Source of the DNA: Chloroflexota bacterium
GTDB taxonomy: Bacteria; Chloroflexota; Anaerolineae; Anaerolineales; Villigracilaceae
Direction of reading: 5' to 3'
DNA length: 64,000 bases
NCBI GenBank assembly: GCA_016195815.1
Contig: JACPYX010000008.1
Coordinates: 1-64,000 of the forward strand
Part shown: one piece after another, positions 33,528-41,690 of the stretch
Numbering within the stretch: position 1 is the first letter of the stretch
How the letters are laid out: each line of letters starts with the position of its first letter
Translations under genes and position numbers: made by a program
The notes under the pieces: generated by a model
What the model was told of the DNA's origin: nothing
The model's database searches: none
The model's input: the letters and a program-made list of their open reading frames with translations, nothing else

Positions 33528-34574
33528 ATGAAGAAGTTGTTTTATCTGATTTTACTCATGGCCTTTTTGCTTTCCGCCTGCGGAGGAAACGCCGCGCCAG
33601 CCCAAACACAAGCACCCGCCACGCAATCTCCGCCTACACAAACGCAGCTTCCTGCCACACAGCCGCCTGATAAAGCAGCGCCGCCCACACCAGAAATCGT
33701 CAACTCCCCTGATTGCACCAACTCGGCCGCCTTCGTGACGGACGTGACCATACCCGACAACACTAATCTTAAACAAGGCGAGAAGTTCAGCAAAGTCTGG
33801 CGCGTCAAGAACACTGGCGCCTGCACATGGACGCCGGAATACAAGCTCGTTTTTTATGATGGCGATCAAATGGGCGCGCCGAGCTCTGTGCCTCTCAGCG
33901 TGACCAGGCCCGGCGACACGTTGGATATATCGGTAGACATGACTGCCCCGATCAAAGATTCGATTTCGCGCGCCAACTTTGAATTGCATACCCCGCTGGG
34001 CGCGGCCATGCCAATTGACAAGAACACACTGCTTTGGGTCATCATCACAGTCGGCACTGCCGGCAATACCGGCAGTGCGGGAAGCAGATCGAACGGGACC
34101 GGCTCAGGTTCGGGATCCGCTAATGGAAGCGTAAGCGGCGCAGGACTTGTAACGTCAACTTGCGCGTTCGTCATAGATCAGCCCCGCGTAAATCAAACTG
34201 TGGCGTCCATCAACGCTTACCGCGCACAAAACAATCTGCCCGCCTACACGGTTGATCCTGATCTCGTCACTGCGGCCCAGTCCCATAGCGCCGATATAGC
34301 CTGCAACAATCTCTTCGTTCACACAGGCTCAAACGGCTCCACGCCTGCATCGCGCGTGGCGGCCACAGGTTATGTCGCATCGGCTCTGACGGAAAATATC
34401 TACGGAAGTTATCCGCCGCTCACCGCACAGGATGCTGTAACCTGGTGGGCTACCGATCAGGTTGATCCGCGCCACAACGAAAACCTGTTAAGCACAAAAT
34501 ACACCCAGATCGGCGTTGGCTACGCATTCTTCAATAACTTCGGCTACTATGTGGTTGATTTTGCCACGCCGTGA
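33528..34574 (+). CDS. NBR1-Ig/CAP-domain lipoprotein 1
   Basis: From the ATG at 33528 (AGGAG just upstream) the protein is 348 residues. It has a lipoprotein signal with lipobox LSAC and a Pro/Thr/Gln linker. An NBR1-type Ig-like domain follows (about 60-165: GEKFSKVWRVKNTGACTWTP), then a Gly/Ser-rich linker near 178-205. The C-terminal CAP/SCP domain has VASINAYRAQNNLPAYTVD, AAQSHSADIACNN, and ending YTQIGVGYAF. CAP domains bind lipids, metals or partners outside the cell. It is paired with a similar gene just downstream. Confidence 0.88.
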   Translation: MKKLFYLILLMAFLLSACGGNAAPAQTQAPATQSPPTQTQLPATQPPDKAAPPTPEIVNSPDCTNSAAFVTDVTIPDNTNLKQGEKFSKVWRVKNTGACTWTPEYKLVFYDGDQMGAPSSVPLSVTRPGDTLDISVDMTAPIKDSISRANFELHTPLGAAMPIDKNTLLWVIITVGTAGNTGSAGSRSNGTGSGSGSANGSVSGAGLVTSTCAFVIDQPRVNQTVASINAYRAQNNLPAYTVDPDLVTAAQSHSADIACNNLFVHTGSNGSTPASRVAATGYVASALTENIYGSYPPLTAQDAVTWWATDQVDPRHNENLLSTKYTQIGVGYAFFNNFGYYVVDFATP

Positions 34575-34583
34575 TTTGATTAA

Positions 34584-34618
34584 CGGACGATGTGTTTTAT
34601 GCACATTGTCCGTTTTTG
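34584..34618 (+). terminator. Terminator after CAP lipoprotein 1
   Basis: CGGACGATGTG, loop TTTTATG, CACATTGTCCG (one wobble), then TTTTTGTT. It separates the two CAP genes. Confidence 0.82.
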
Positions 34619-34621
34619 TTA

Positions 34622-34627
34622 TAGAAT
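34622..34627 (+). promoter_or_regulatory. -10 box for CAP lipoprotein 2 (leaderless)
   Basis: TAGAAT ends 6 nt before the ATG at 34634 and no ribosome binding site fits. It lies immediately after the terminator of the preceding gene, so the second CAP gene has its own start. Confidence 0.5.
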
Positions 34628-34633
34628 CAATGT

Positions 34634-35659
34634 ATGCCAAAAAAACTTCTGACAGTCCTGCTGGCAGCTTTTCTTCTAAGCGGATGCGTCTCCATCTCCA
34701 AAGCGGATACTTCTCCCACGGCGCCTCTTTTCGTGACCTCGACCCTGCCGCCGACAAATACGCCGCGTGCCTCAATGACGCCGCCCCCGCCAACCTCCGC
34801 CTCGACGCTTTCGATCACTGCCGCGCCGAATTGCAAAGATAAAGCCGTCCTCATCCAGGATGTGACCATTGCCGACGGGACGAACGTGCCGCGCGGAAGC
34901 AAATTCGTCAAGACCTGGCAATTGCAAAATACCGGCACCTGTCCGTGGACGGGCTACGCCATCGCCTTCGTCTCCGGCGACCGCATGAGTTCGCCCGATA
35001 CTGCGCCCGTCCCGCAGACGCTGGCGGGCAAAACCGTGGATGTTTCTGTTGATCTGACGGCTCCCTCTATTGATGGCACATACACGGGATTCTTTGAATT
35101 GCGGAATGCGAACGGTCAACCACTTCCAATCGGCATCGAGAAAAATTTCTGGGTTAAGATCACGGTGGGCACAGTCACCATTCCGGCCACCTTGCCGCCT
35201 GGCACGCCCGTCAGCGGCGGCACACCGGGCGTTGCACCGACCGGGCCGCTTAGTTGTAAATACGTTCTCAGTTCATCTTATCCGCGCGAGATCGCAAACC
35301 TGATCAATTCGGCCCGCGCACAGGCTGGCCTTCCGGCGCTGGCGATTGACTCGCAACTGGCCGCGGCCGCCCAAGGTCACAGTTCAGACATGGCCTGCTT
35401 CAGCCTGCTCAGTCATAGCGGTTCGAATGGTTCAACGCCGTATGCGCGCGTATCAGCGGCCGGGTATACAGGCAAATACCGCCAGGAGATTATCTACGCC
35501 GGAGGCTATCCACAAGACGCCTTCGACTGGTGGATGAATGATCAGATCCATAAAGACGCGATTTTGGATCCAAGCGCCACCGAAGTGGGCGTAGGTTATG
35601 CTTATGTTTCAGACAGCGCCTACGGGGGTTACTTCACCGTGGAATTTGGAGCGAGATAA
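34634..35659 (+). CDS. NBR1-Ig/CAP-domain lipoprotein 2
   Basis: The 341-residue protein repeats the design of its neighbour. It has lipobox LSGC, a Thr/Pro linker, an NBR1-Ig domain (GSKFVKTWQLQNTGTCPWTG) and a C-terminal CAP domain (IANLINSARAQAGLPALAID, AAQGHSSDMACFSLLSHSG, ATEVGVGYAY). The CAP halves share SHSGSNGSTP-like text with gene 1 (VHTGSNGSTP), which shows recent common ancestry. Function at the cell surface unknown. Confidence 0.88.
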   Translation: MPKKLLTVLLAAFLLSGCVSISKADTSPTAPLFVTSTLPPTNTPRASMTPPPPTSASTLSITAAPNCKDKAVLIQDVTIADGTNVPRGSKFVKTWQLQNTGTCPWTGYAIAFVSGDRMSSPDTAPVPQTLAGKTVDVSVDLTAPSIDGTYTGFFELRNANGQPLPIGIEKNFWVKITVGTVTIPATLPPGTPVSGGTPGVAPTGPLSCKYVLSSSYPREIANLINSARAQAGLPALAIDSQLAAAAQGHSSDMACFSLLSHSGSNGSTPYARVSAAGYTGKYRQEIIYAGGYPQDAFDWWMNDQIHKDAILDPSATEVGVGYAYVSDSAYGGYFTVEFGAR

Positions 35660-35695
35660 AAAAGGCCGCGCCGGGAAGTTCGAGCGCGGGAATTT

Positions 35696-37189
35696 TCATA
35701 GCTGAATCTGAAAATCATCCAGAATTCGTTGCGCAGATAAACGGCCGGAAACCATGGCGGTGGGCATGCCCGTGCCGGGATGCGTACTTGCGCCTGTGAA
35801 ATATAGATTGTGATAGCGCGAATGCCGGTTGTGCGGACGGAAATAACCCAGTTGGGTCAGGTTATGACACAAACCATGTGTGGAGCCTTTCATCAAGTTG
35901 TAACGCTTGCGCCACGATAATGGCGTGAACGCGATCTCGAACTTAATGTGCGATTCCAGATCAGCGATCCCCAGAGTTGCCAATCGGCGAAAGACCTGTC
36001 TTCGCGCTTCATCGCGAAGTTCGGTCCAATCCTGTTCCACGTTTTCGCTCATGTGACCGACGGGGACGATCGCGATCAAGGTGTCTTGTCCGCGCGGGGA
36101 CATGGCTGGGTCAAGTCGTGATGGGGCGTGGATATAAAGACAGGGATTGGCAGGCAGGCTCAAGTCACGAATGATGCGCTCGAAGTTTTCGCGGTAGTCG
36201 TCTGCAAGGAAAAGCGTATGAGGGCCAAGTGTCTCGTACGTCTTATCCAATCCCCAGAAGAAGCTGATGACTGAACATGAAAAGCGTTTGCGGGTCAATG
36301 AATTGGCAAGGTCGTCATCGGGCAATAAATCCTTGTAAACATAAGGCAGATCGGCATTGGCAAGCACTGCGTCCGCTTCGAGCCGCTGACCATTTCCAAG
36401 GATGATGCCGCGAGCATAAGTCGAATTCGCGTCAATTTGTTGAACGGCTGTATCAAAGATAAATTCCACGCCTGCTTTGCGCGCCAAATCCATGAGCGCT
36501 TCAACAATGCTGTACATGCCGCCGCGTGGATAGTACACACCATGAGCCAGCTCCGTATAAGGCATCATCGAGAAAGTGGCGGGCGCCTCAAATGGACTCA
36601 GGCCCATATACACATCCTGAAACGTGAAAGCTGCCTTGAGGCGCGGATCATCAAAGTAAGCCGACATATTGCCATAGTGATTGACGAGCGGTTTCAATTG
36701 ATAAAGAAGGGGAATATTTTCAAGGGCAAAAAATTCGGAGAGTTTGCGGAAATCACGATTGACAAGTTTCTCGATGCCAAGGCGATAATGGCGATGACCT
36801 TCATTCATATACTGCAGGAAACCTTGAAAACTTCCCGGCTCAAAGGCTTCAAGCTGCTCCTGCATGGATTTCATGTCCGATGTAAGTGAAAGTTGACTGC
36901 CATTATCAAAAACAAGGCGATAGGTTGGGTCAACGGGTTGCAAATCGAGCCTTTCGCGCATGGTGATTCCCAAGGCGCGGAACTCTGCTTCGTATAAAAG
37001 CGGCATAACCAGTAAAGTGGGTCCCGTATCGAAATGATGGCCCGCGCGGCTGATGCGGTCGCAACGGCCGCCTGCGTGCGAATTTTTCTCGACGATGATT
37101 ACTTTGATTCCGCGCTGGGCAAGATGTGTAGCGGCGGTAATTCCGCCAATGCCTGCGCCAATCACAACCACAGATTTAGATTTCATCAT
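35696..37189 (-). CDS. crtI: Phytoene desaturase (CrtI-type)
   Basis: The 497-residue protein begins with an FAD dinucleotide fold VVVIGAGIGGITAATHLAQR and ends with the CrtI signature NLYFTGASTHPGTGMPTAM. AGGRCDRISRAGHHFDTGPT near residue 41 is also typical. The enzyme introduces double bonds into phytoene (or a related C30/C40 substrate) using FAD. It overlaps crtB by 4 nt. How many desaturations it performs is not predictable. Confidence 0.95.
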   Translation of the reverse strand: MMKSKSVVVIGAGIGGITAATHLAQRGIKVIIVEKNSHAGGRCDRISRAGHHFDTGPTLLVMPLLYEAEFRALGITMRERLDLQPVDPTYRLVFDNGSQLSLTSDMKSMQEQLEAFEPGSFQGFLQYMNEGHRHYRLGIEKLVNRDFRKLSEFFALENIPLLYQLKPLVNHYGNMSAYFDDPRLKAAFTFQDVYMGLSPFEAPATFSMMPYTELAHGVYYPRGGMYSIVEALMDLARKAGVEFIFDTAVQQIDANSTYARGIILGNGQRLEADAVLANADLPYVYKDLLPDDDLANSLTRKRFSCSVISFFWGLDKTYETLGPHTLFLADDYRENFERIIRDLSLPANPCLYIHAPSRLDPAMSPRGQDTLIAIVPVGHMSENVEQDWTELRDEARRQVFRRLATLGIADLESHIKFEIAFTPLSWRKRYNLMKGSTHGLCHNLTQLGYFRPHNRHSRYHNLYFTGASTHPGTGMPTAMVSGRLSAQRILDDFQIQL

Positions 37190-38124
37190 TGCCTCGATGA
37201 ACGCTGGCGAACTGGCACAGGTTCGAGCGCAGGCTGCGTGTCATGACGAATGAAGAGCAACGGAAATATTGATCCGCCAGTCCGTATCATTGCGCCCAAT
37301 CCTTTGCGCTCCGGATAGGCTGCGCGCAAAAAATATTCTTCGCGCTCAATCAAGTCAAGCACACATTCAAAACGAGCTGCATACGCAAAACCCGCAAGCC
37401 TGCAGCGCAGGTTTTCTACTCGATTCAAATATTCCCTGCCCGCGGTGAAATACGTCCGCGCCAACTGTACCCTACTCCGCACCCATGTGCGATATGCGCC
37501 ACTTTGTACATCCTGCGGAGTGATGTGATTCGCATCGAGCACTTCGCGCGGGATATTGTAGTATCCGGCTTGAATATCGTCGAACGTATCGCGCAACATG
37601 TGCGTGATATGCGCGGCGGTCACCGCCAGATAGCGCGCGTCATCATGTGGCGAGTAACAGCCATGGCCGATGAAATAATGCATGGCTTCCGTCACTGCGC
37701 TTGCAAGCAGGCGTGTATATTCGTTTAGTTCATTTTGCGAAATCAGCCTGCCGCGGCGCTTGGCATCGAAAACCATCACCGCCATCATATTTCGGAGATA
37801 GAACTGCAAACCGCTATTCCTCTCCACATCGCTTCGGATCAGTTCGATCAACATCTGTTCTTCGATGGCTGGATCAGGCGCAGATTCTCCGCGATAACAA
37901 CCATCCAGAAGTGACATCTGCCGATCAATAAAAACGCTTCTTTCGAAGCCCGAACCGGCTCCTGTGTCGAGAACATCGTCCACCCAACGGAAATAAGCAT
38001 AAGCGCGGTACGCCTCCGCAATTCGTTCGCGGTCTGCCAGAAAACGGATCGTATAATATGTCTGTTTGCTGGCGGCTTTGGTAATGGAGGAAGCAAGCCC
38101 AGAACGCAATCTCGTATTGTTCAT
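37186..38124 (-). CDS. crtB: Phytoene/squalene synthase family (CrtB)
   Basis: The 312-residue protein has the two Asp-rich motifs of head-to-head prenyl synthases: WVDDVLD near residue 47 and LRDTFDDIQAGYYNIPRE near 175. AYAYFRWVDD is typical of CrtB. It condenses two GGPP (or FPP) molecules. Coupling with crtI argues for phytoene rather than squalene, but the C30 route (CrtM/CrtN-like) cannot be excluded. Confidence 0.9.
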   Translation of the reverse strand: MNNTRLRSGLASSITKAASKQTYYTIRFLADRERIAEAYRAYAYFRWVDDVLDTGAGSGFERSVFIDRQMSLLDGCYRGESAPDPAIEEQMLIELIRSDVERNSGLQFYLRNMMAVMVFDAKRRGRLISQNELNEYTRLLASAVTEAMHYFIGHGCYSPHDDARYLAVTAAHITHMLRDTFDDIQAGYYNIPREVLDANHITPQDVQSGAYRTWVRSRVQLARTYFTAGREYLNRVENLRCRLAGFAYAARFECVLDLIEREEYFLRAAYPERKGLGAMIRTGGSIFPLLFIRHDTQPALEPVPVRQRSSRQ

Positions 38125-38610
38125 CGCCTATATTTACGCAGAAGAATTGGTTTTGTTTCTTTTATCTGTGATACAGCAGAGGTCTTTATTGTTACCCGAT
38201 AAAATTCATCTCAATAGGAGTTGATGTTTTCCCGGCACCTTCACCCACTTTGCGCGCAAAATAAAAGCTCAAGTCAAGAGCCGCATTCAAACTATGCCTG
38301 ATTAAGGGCAGCTTGTATTTGACAACAAGAATTTAAACGAACAATAGCCCCGATTAAAGATCAATTGACTCAATTACACAAATAGGGACATGATATAGAT
38401 CGCGCTTTTTATTTTATGCACGAATACCTGGGGCATGAAGTTGAAGGCTTTTTTTCTCAGCGTATTTTGCGGGCATCGCGGTTAGTTTTTAAAATTCCCC
38501 TGCTCACAAAACCACAATTTGTGGCGCTCGTGGTATAGATTCAATTTTCAAAGGCAAAATGAAAAGTATCAATCTCCGGCACGAATCGACATTAAAAAAA
38601 GTGCCTTTTA
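38125..38610. other. 486-nt intergenic region, no gene seen
   Basis: AT-rich, many stops in all frames, no family resemblance. It should hold the crtB promoter. I see no repeat shared with other parts of the window. Confidence 0.6.
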
Positions 38611-38683
38611 TGGGCCCGGCAGGATTCGAACCTGCGACCAAGCGATTATGAGTCGCCTGCGCTAACCGCTGCGCCACGAGCCC
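38611..38683 (-). tRNA. tRNA with CAT anticodon (Met, or Ile2)
   Basis: The minus strand folds as a cloverleaf: acceptor GGGCTCG / CGGGCCC, anticodon loop CTCATAA and T-loop GTTCGAATC. No CCA is encoded. The initiator-type features (three G-C pairs before the loop) are not present. Whether C34 is lysidine-modified (Ile) cannot be seen. Confidence 0.92.
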
Positions 38684-38691
38684 GTCCTTTC

Positions 38692-38757
38692 AATACTCAG
38701 TGATCAGCACCAGCTAACGTAACCGATCATTGATAACTGCTTGCCGATCACTGAACC
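38692..38757. repeat. CAGTGATCAG-type repeat between tRNAs
   Basis: CAATACTCAGTGATCAGCAC to GCCGATCACTGAACCAG contains inverted CAGTGATC / GATCACTG elements. It is of the same kind as 29588-29653. Confidence 0.55.
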
Positions 38758-38759
38758 AG

Positions 38760-38831
38760 AGCGGGAGACGGGATTCGAACCCGCGAATATCAGCTTGGAA
38801 GGCTGATGCCTTACCACTTGGCGACTCCCGC
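38760..38831 (-). tRNA. tRNA-Gly (TCC)
   Basis: Minus-strand cloverleaf: acceptor GCGGGAG / CTCCCGC, anticodon loop CTTCCAA, T-loop GTTCGAATC. The anticodon TCC reads GGA/GGG codons. CCA is not encoded. Confidence 0.95.
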
Positions 38832-38877
38832 AATTTATTGATTTTACCGTGAGCAATGCAGGCGGTCAAGCATAGCC

Positions 38878-38906
38878 TTGACCTGACCCTGATTCTGCAT
38901 TAAAAT
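38878..38906 (+). promoter_or_regulatory. Promoter of tRNA-Arg
   Basis: TTGACC, 17 nt, TAAAAT, with the mature tRNA 14 nt further on. A good sigma70-type match. Confidence 0.72.
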
Positions 38907-38920
38907 CCCGTCTCGCTAAT

Positions 38921-38994
38921 GCCCTCGTAGCTCAGTGGATTAGAGCGCTTGCTTGCGGAGCAATAGGTCGCGTGTTCGAGTCGCGCCGAGGGCG
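38921..38994 (+). tRNA. tRNA-Arg (GCG)
   Basis: 74 nt: acceptor GCCCTCG / CGAGGGC, D-stem GCTC / GAGC, anticodon stem CTTGC / GCAAT (C-T mismatch at the top pair), loop TTGCGGA giving anticodon GCG, T-stem GCGTG / CGCGC. A CCA follows at 38995-38997. GCG is unusual because most bacteria read CGN with ACG edited to inosine. Confidence 0.9.
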
Positions 38995-39002
38995 CCATCA
39001 CA

Positions 39003-39030
39003 GAAGCGGGATGCCCCGCTTCTTTTATTT
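39003..39030 (+). terminator. Terminator of tRNA-Arg
   Basis: GAAGCGGG, loop ATGC, CCCGCTTC, then TTTTATTTT. It ends just before surE, so surE needs its own promoter; TATTTT at 39026-39031 lies 7 nt before its ATG. Confidence 0.8.
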
Positions 39031-39038
39031 TCACAATC

Positions 39039-39842
39039 ATGAAAACCACACAAATCCTTTTAACCAATGACGACGGAATCCGCTCGCCCGGATTATGGGC
39101 TGCGGCCAGCGCCCTCGCCTCCCTCGGACATGTAACGGTTGCGGCCCCGAAAGAACAATCCTCTGGAATGGGCCGCAGTCTGCCAAGCACATCGAGCGGC
39201 ATCATCCACGAGGAACAACTTCAAATTAACGGCCAAATTTGGACCGTCTACGCAATAAGCGGCTCTCCCGCTCAGGCCGTCCTGCACGGCATACTTGACA
39301 TCATGCCGCATAAGCCCGATCTGGTAGTCTCTGGCATCAACTATGGTGAAAACCTCGGTCTCGGCATTACCGTCTCAGGGACGGTTGGCGCCGCAATGGA
39401 GGCCGCTTCAGAAGGATGTCCCGCGCTGGCAGTATCGCTCGAAGCCCATCAACAATATCATCTCTCCTACTCAACGGAAATTGATTTTTCCGCCGCAGCA
39501 CATTTCACTGCGGTTTTCGCGCGCATACTGCTCGAAAAGCAAATGCCCAATGATGTTCACTTGCTCAACGTGAACATTCCATCTGGCGCCGCGCAACAAA
39601 CATTATGGCAGGTTACACGGCTGGCGCGTCAGCGATATTATGATCCTGTTGCGGCAACCCGTTCTTCATGGAAGGAGGTCGGCCCAGTATCTTACAAAGA
39701 AGCCGCTATTTTAGACAAGGAAGCCGACAATAGCGATGTGGTTGTGTTGCGAAAAAAACATTTGGTATCGGCAACACCCATCAGCCTGGATATGACCTCC
39801 CGGGTGGAATTGGAAGACCTGGAAAAGCAATTGCGGAGATAA
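39039..39842 (+). CDS. surE: 5'/3'-nucleotidase SurE
   Basis: The 267-residue protein starts QILLTNDDGIRSPGLWA; D11 and D12 bind the catalytic metal. APKEQSSGMGRSL and VVSGINYGENLGLGITVSGT, TVGAAMEAASEG are family hallmarks. SurE removes phosphate from nucleoside monophosphates and is linked to survival in stationary phase. No ribosome binding site is seen before the ATG. Confidence 0.96.
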   Translation: MKTTQILLTNDDGIRSPGLWAAASALASLGHVTVAAPKEQSSGMGRSLPSTSSGIIHEEQLQINGQIWTVYAISGSPAQAVLHGILDIMPHKPDLVVSGINYGENLGLGITVSGTVGAAMEAASEGCPALAVSLEAHQQYHLSYSTEIDFSAAAHFTAVFARILLEKQMPNDVHLLNVNIPSGAAQQTLWQVTRLARQRYYDPVAATRSSWKEVGPVSYKEAAILDKEADNSDVVVLRKKHLVSATPISLDMTSRVELEDLEKQLRR

Positions 39843-39860
39843 AGCCGATTGAACGGAATC

Positions 39861-39889
39861 AAAAACGGGTCCCGAAAGACCCGTTTTTA
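39861..39889. terminator. Bidirectional terminator between surE and trxA
   Basis: AAAAACGGGTC, CCGAAA loop region, GACCCGTTTTT: a stem with A and T tracts between convergent genes. Confidence 0.85.
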
Positions 39890-39892
39890 CTT

Positions 39893-40216
39893 CTAGATGT
39901 GTGGATTTACTTTCGCGATCAATTTATCTTTTGGCTGGTAGCCGGTCACGCGTTCCTTGACCTCACCGGCTTTGAAAAGCATCAGCGTTGGGATTCCAAG
40001 TACACCGTATTGCATGAGGACGTCCGGGTTTTCATCTGCATCGAGTTTGACGACTTTAACTTTGCCATCCCATTCCTGCGCGAGTTGCTTGACGATGGGA
40101 TCAATCATTCTACAGGGCTGGCACCATGTAGCGGTAAAATCCACCAGCACGGGTTTGTCCGCGTTCAAGACTTCACTTTGAAAATCAGATTCGGTTACAT
40201 ATTGAACTTCAGTCAT
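39893..40216 (-). CDS. trxA: Thioredoxin
   Basis: From the ATG at 40216 (GGAGG 6 nt upstream) the protein is 107 residues. The active site is FTATWCQPCRMIDP (C32, C35); note CQPC rather than CGPC. VVKLDADENPDV and GIPTLMLFKAGE with the cis-Pro are typical. It is a cytoplasmic disulfide reductase. Gln at the second position occurs in some bacterial thioredoxins and shifts redox potential. Confidence 0.95.
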   Translation of the reverse strand: MTEVQYVTESDFQSEVLNADKPVLVDFTATWCQPCRMIDPIVKQLAQEWDGKVKVVKLDADENPDVLMQYGVLGIPTLMLFKAGEVKERVTGYQPKDKLIAKVNPHI

Positions 40217-40260
40217 TTTGCCTCCGGCATTTTGATGCATTGACTTTTGCAGATATTACG

Positions 40261-40289
40261 TTGACGTCTCTACTTTGGCATGATAGAAT
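40261..40289 (+). promoter_or_regulatory. Promoter of tRNA-Lys
   Basis: TTGACG (40261-40266), 17 nt, TAGAAT (40284-40289), then tRNA-Lys begins 28 nt further on. Confidence 0.72.
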
Positions 40290-40316
40290 GCAGTCCGCTT
40301 TACCTGCTGGATATAT

Positions 40317-40388
40317 GGGCGCGTAGCTCAATGGCAGAGCAGTGGCCTTTTAAGCCATTGGTTGAGAGTTCGAGTCTCTCCGCGCTCA
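40317..40388 (+). tRNA. tRNA-Lys (TTT)
   Basis: 72 nt: acceptor GGGCGCG / CGCGCTC (one G-T pair), D-stem GCTC / GAGC, anticodon loop CTTTTAA, T-loop GTTCGAGTC. CCA is not encoded. Confidence 0.95.
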
Positions 40389-40398
40389 CAGTTTTATC

Positions 40399-40424
40399 AA
40401 CCGCCCACAAGGCGGTTTTTGTTT
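40399..40424 (+). terminator. Terminator of tRNA-Lys
   Basis: AACCGCC, CACAA loop, GGCGGTTTTTGTTT directly after the tRNA. Confidence 0.82.
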
Positions 40425-40497
40425 GAATGCAAACCGTTTTTGCCTGCCGATCAACTTGTTCAAGTATAAAGTGTCAGGTCGTTAATAATAAAAAAAT

Positions 40498-41670
40498 ATG
40501 AAAGAAGATATAACACAAAAGGATGTACTCATCCTCGGCGGCGGACCCGGCGGCCTCTCGACCGCGCTTCACCTCGCAAAGTTTTATCCGCATCTCACGC
40601 ACCGCATCCTGATCCTCGAAAAGGAGCATTATCCGCGCCCGAAACTTTGCGCGGGCGGACTGGTCGCGGACGCCGAAGTGATTCTGCAACGACTCGGCCT
40701 CGACGCCGGCGAAGTCCCACACGTGGACGCCTCCGCCGCGCATCTTGATTTCGCTGGCAAAGGACTCGCAGTCAGCATCCCGAACGCGCACACGATACGC
40801 GTTGTCCGCCGCGATGAGTTTGATCATTGGCTGGCACAGAAGACAAGAGAAAATGGAATAGAGATCAGGGAAGGAATTACTGTAAAAAAAGTCACTCCCG
40901 AAAAAGACGGCGTGACCGTCGAAACCGATCAGGGAATTTTTTCGGCGCAAGTTGTCGTTGGCGCGGACGGCTCGAACGGTATCACGCGTCGGTGTATTCT
41001 GCCCAATGCGCCTGTCCACACCGCGCGCGTGTTGGAAGTTTTAACTCCCATCCGACCCTTCCCCAAATCCGTTGGATTTGAGGAAGGTCGGGAAGGTATC
41101 GCCTTCTTCGATTTCTTCCCCGTCCCGGATGGCATCGCGGGCTATGTGTGGGATTTCCCAACGCAGGTCAAAGGCGAGCCGATGAGATGCTGGGGAATCT
41201 ACGATACGAATATTCTTGCCGGGCATCAACGTCCGCAGTTGAAAAGTCCGCTGGCAGAAGAGATGATGCGCCACGGCTTCAACCTCGATGATTATCAAAT
41301 CAAAGGCCATCCCATCCGCTGGTTCAGCCCGAAGAATCAAATGTGTGTGCCGCGCGTTTTATTGGTGGGCGACGCGGTCGGCGCGGACGCGATCTTCGGC
41401 GAGGGCATCAGCATCGCGCTGGGATACGGCGCAGTGGCGGCGCGCGAAATCGGCGAGTCGTTTCAGCGCGGCGAATTTTCATTTAGCGGCTACCGCTCGC
41501 GGATCGTCCGAAGCGCACTCGGTCAAACATTGATCGTTCGCTGGCTCATCGCTAAAATCTTATACCATCTACGCTGGCGCTGGTTTCAAAAATTCTTCTG
41601 GAGATATTTCAAGCCCGTCATTCTGGCCGCGGCCTGGGTTTTTGTTTTGAATTGGGGAAAACGATTGTAG
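40498..41670 (+). CDS. Geranylgeranyl-reductase family flavoprotein
   Basis: The 390-residue protein has an FAD-binding start VLILGGGPGGLSTALHLAKF, then YPRPKLCAGGLV, which is the substrate-side motif of geranylgeranyl reductases. A second FAD motif is VLLVGDAVGADAIFGEGISI. The C-terminus has two hydrophobic helices. Such enzymes reduce prenyl chains of lipids, quinones or pigments. Residues encoded at 41052-41091 (RPFPKSVGFEEGREG) come from an inverted repeat in the DNA. The nearby crtB-crtI genes make an isoprenoid role plausible. Confidence 0.85.
   Translation: MKEDITQKDVLILGGGPGGLSTALHLAKFYPHLTHRILILEKEHYPRPKLCAGGLVADAEVILQRLGLDAGEVPHVDASAAHLDFAGKGLAVSIPNAHTIRVVRRDEFDHWLAQKTRENGIEIREGITVKKVTPEKDGVTVETDQGIFSAQVVVGADGSNGITRRCILPNAPVHTARVLEVLTPIRPFPKSVGFEEGREGIAFFDFFPVPDGIAGYVWDFPTQVKGEPMRCWGIYDTNILAGHQRPQLKSPLAEEMMRHGFNLDDYQIKGHPIRWFSPKNQMCVPRVLLVGDAVGADAIFGEGISIALGYGAVAAREIGESFQRGEFSFSGYRSRIVRSALGQTLIVRWLIAKILYHLRWRWFQKFFWRYFKPVILAAAWVFVLNWGKRL
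41052..41091. repeat. Inverted repeat inside the flavoprotein gene
   Basis: CCGACCCTTCCCCAAATCC, GTT, then GGATTTGAGGAAGGTCGG: nearly exact arms of 18-19 nt. The coding frame stays open through it. Confidence 0.75.
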
Positions 41671-41690
41671 GGCGAGCCAGTGGTTCGCAT

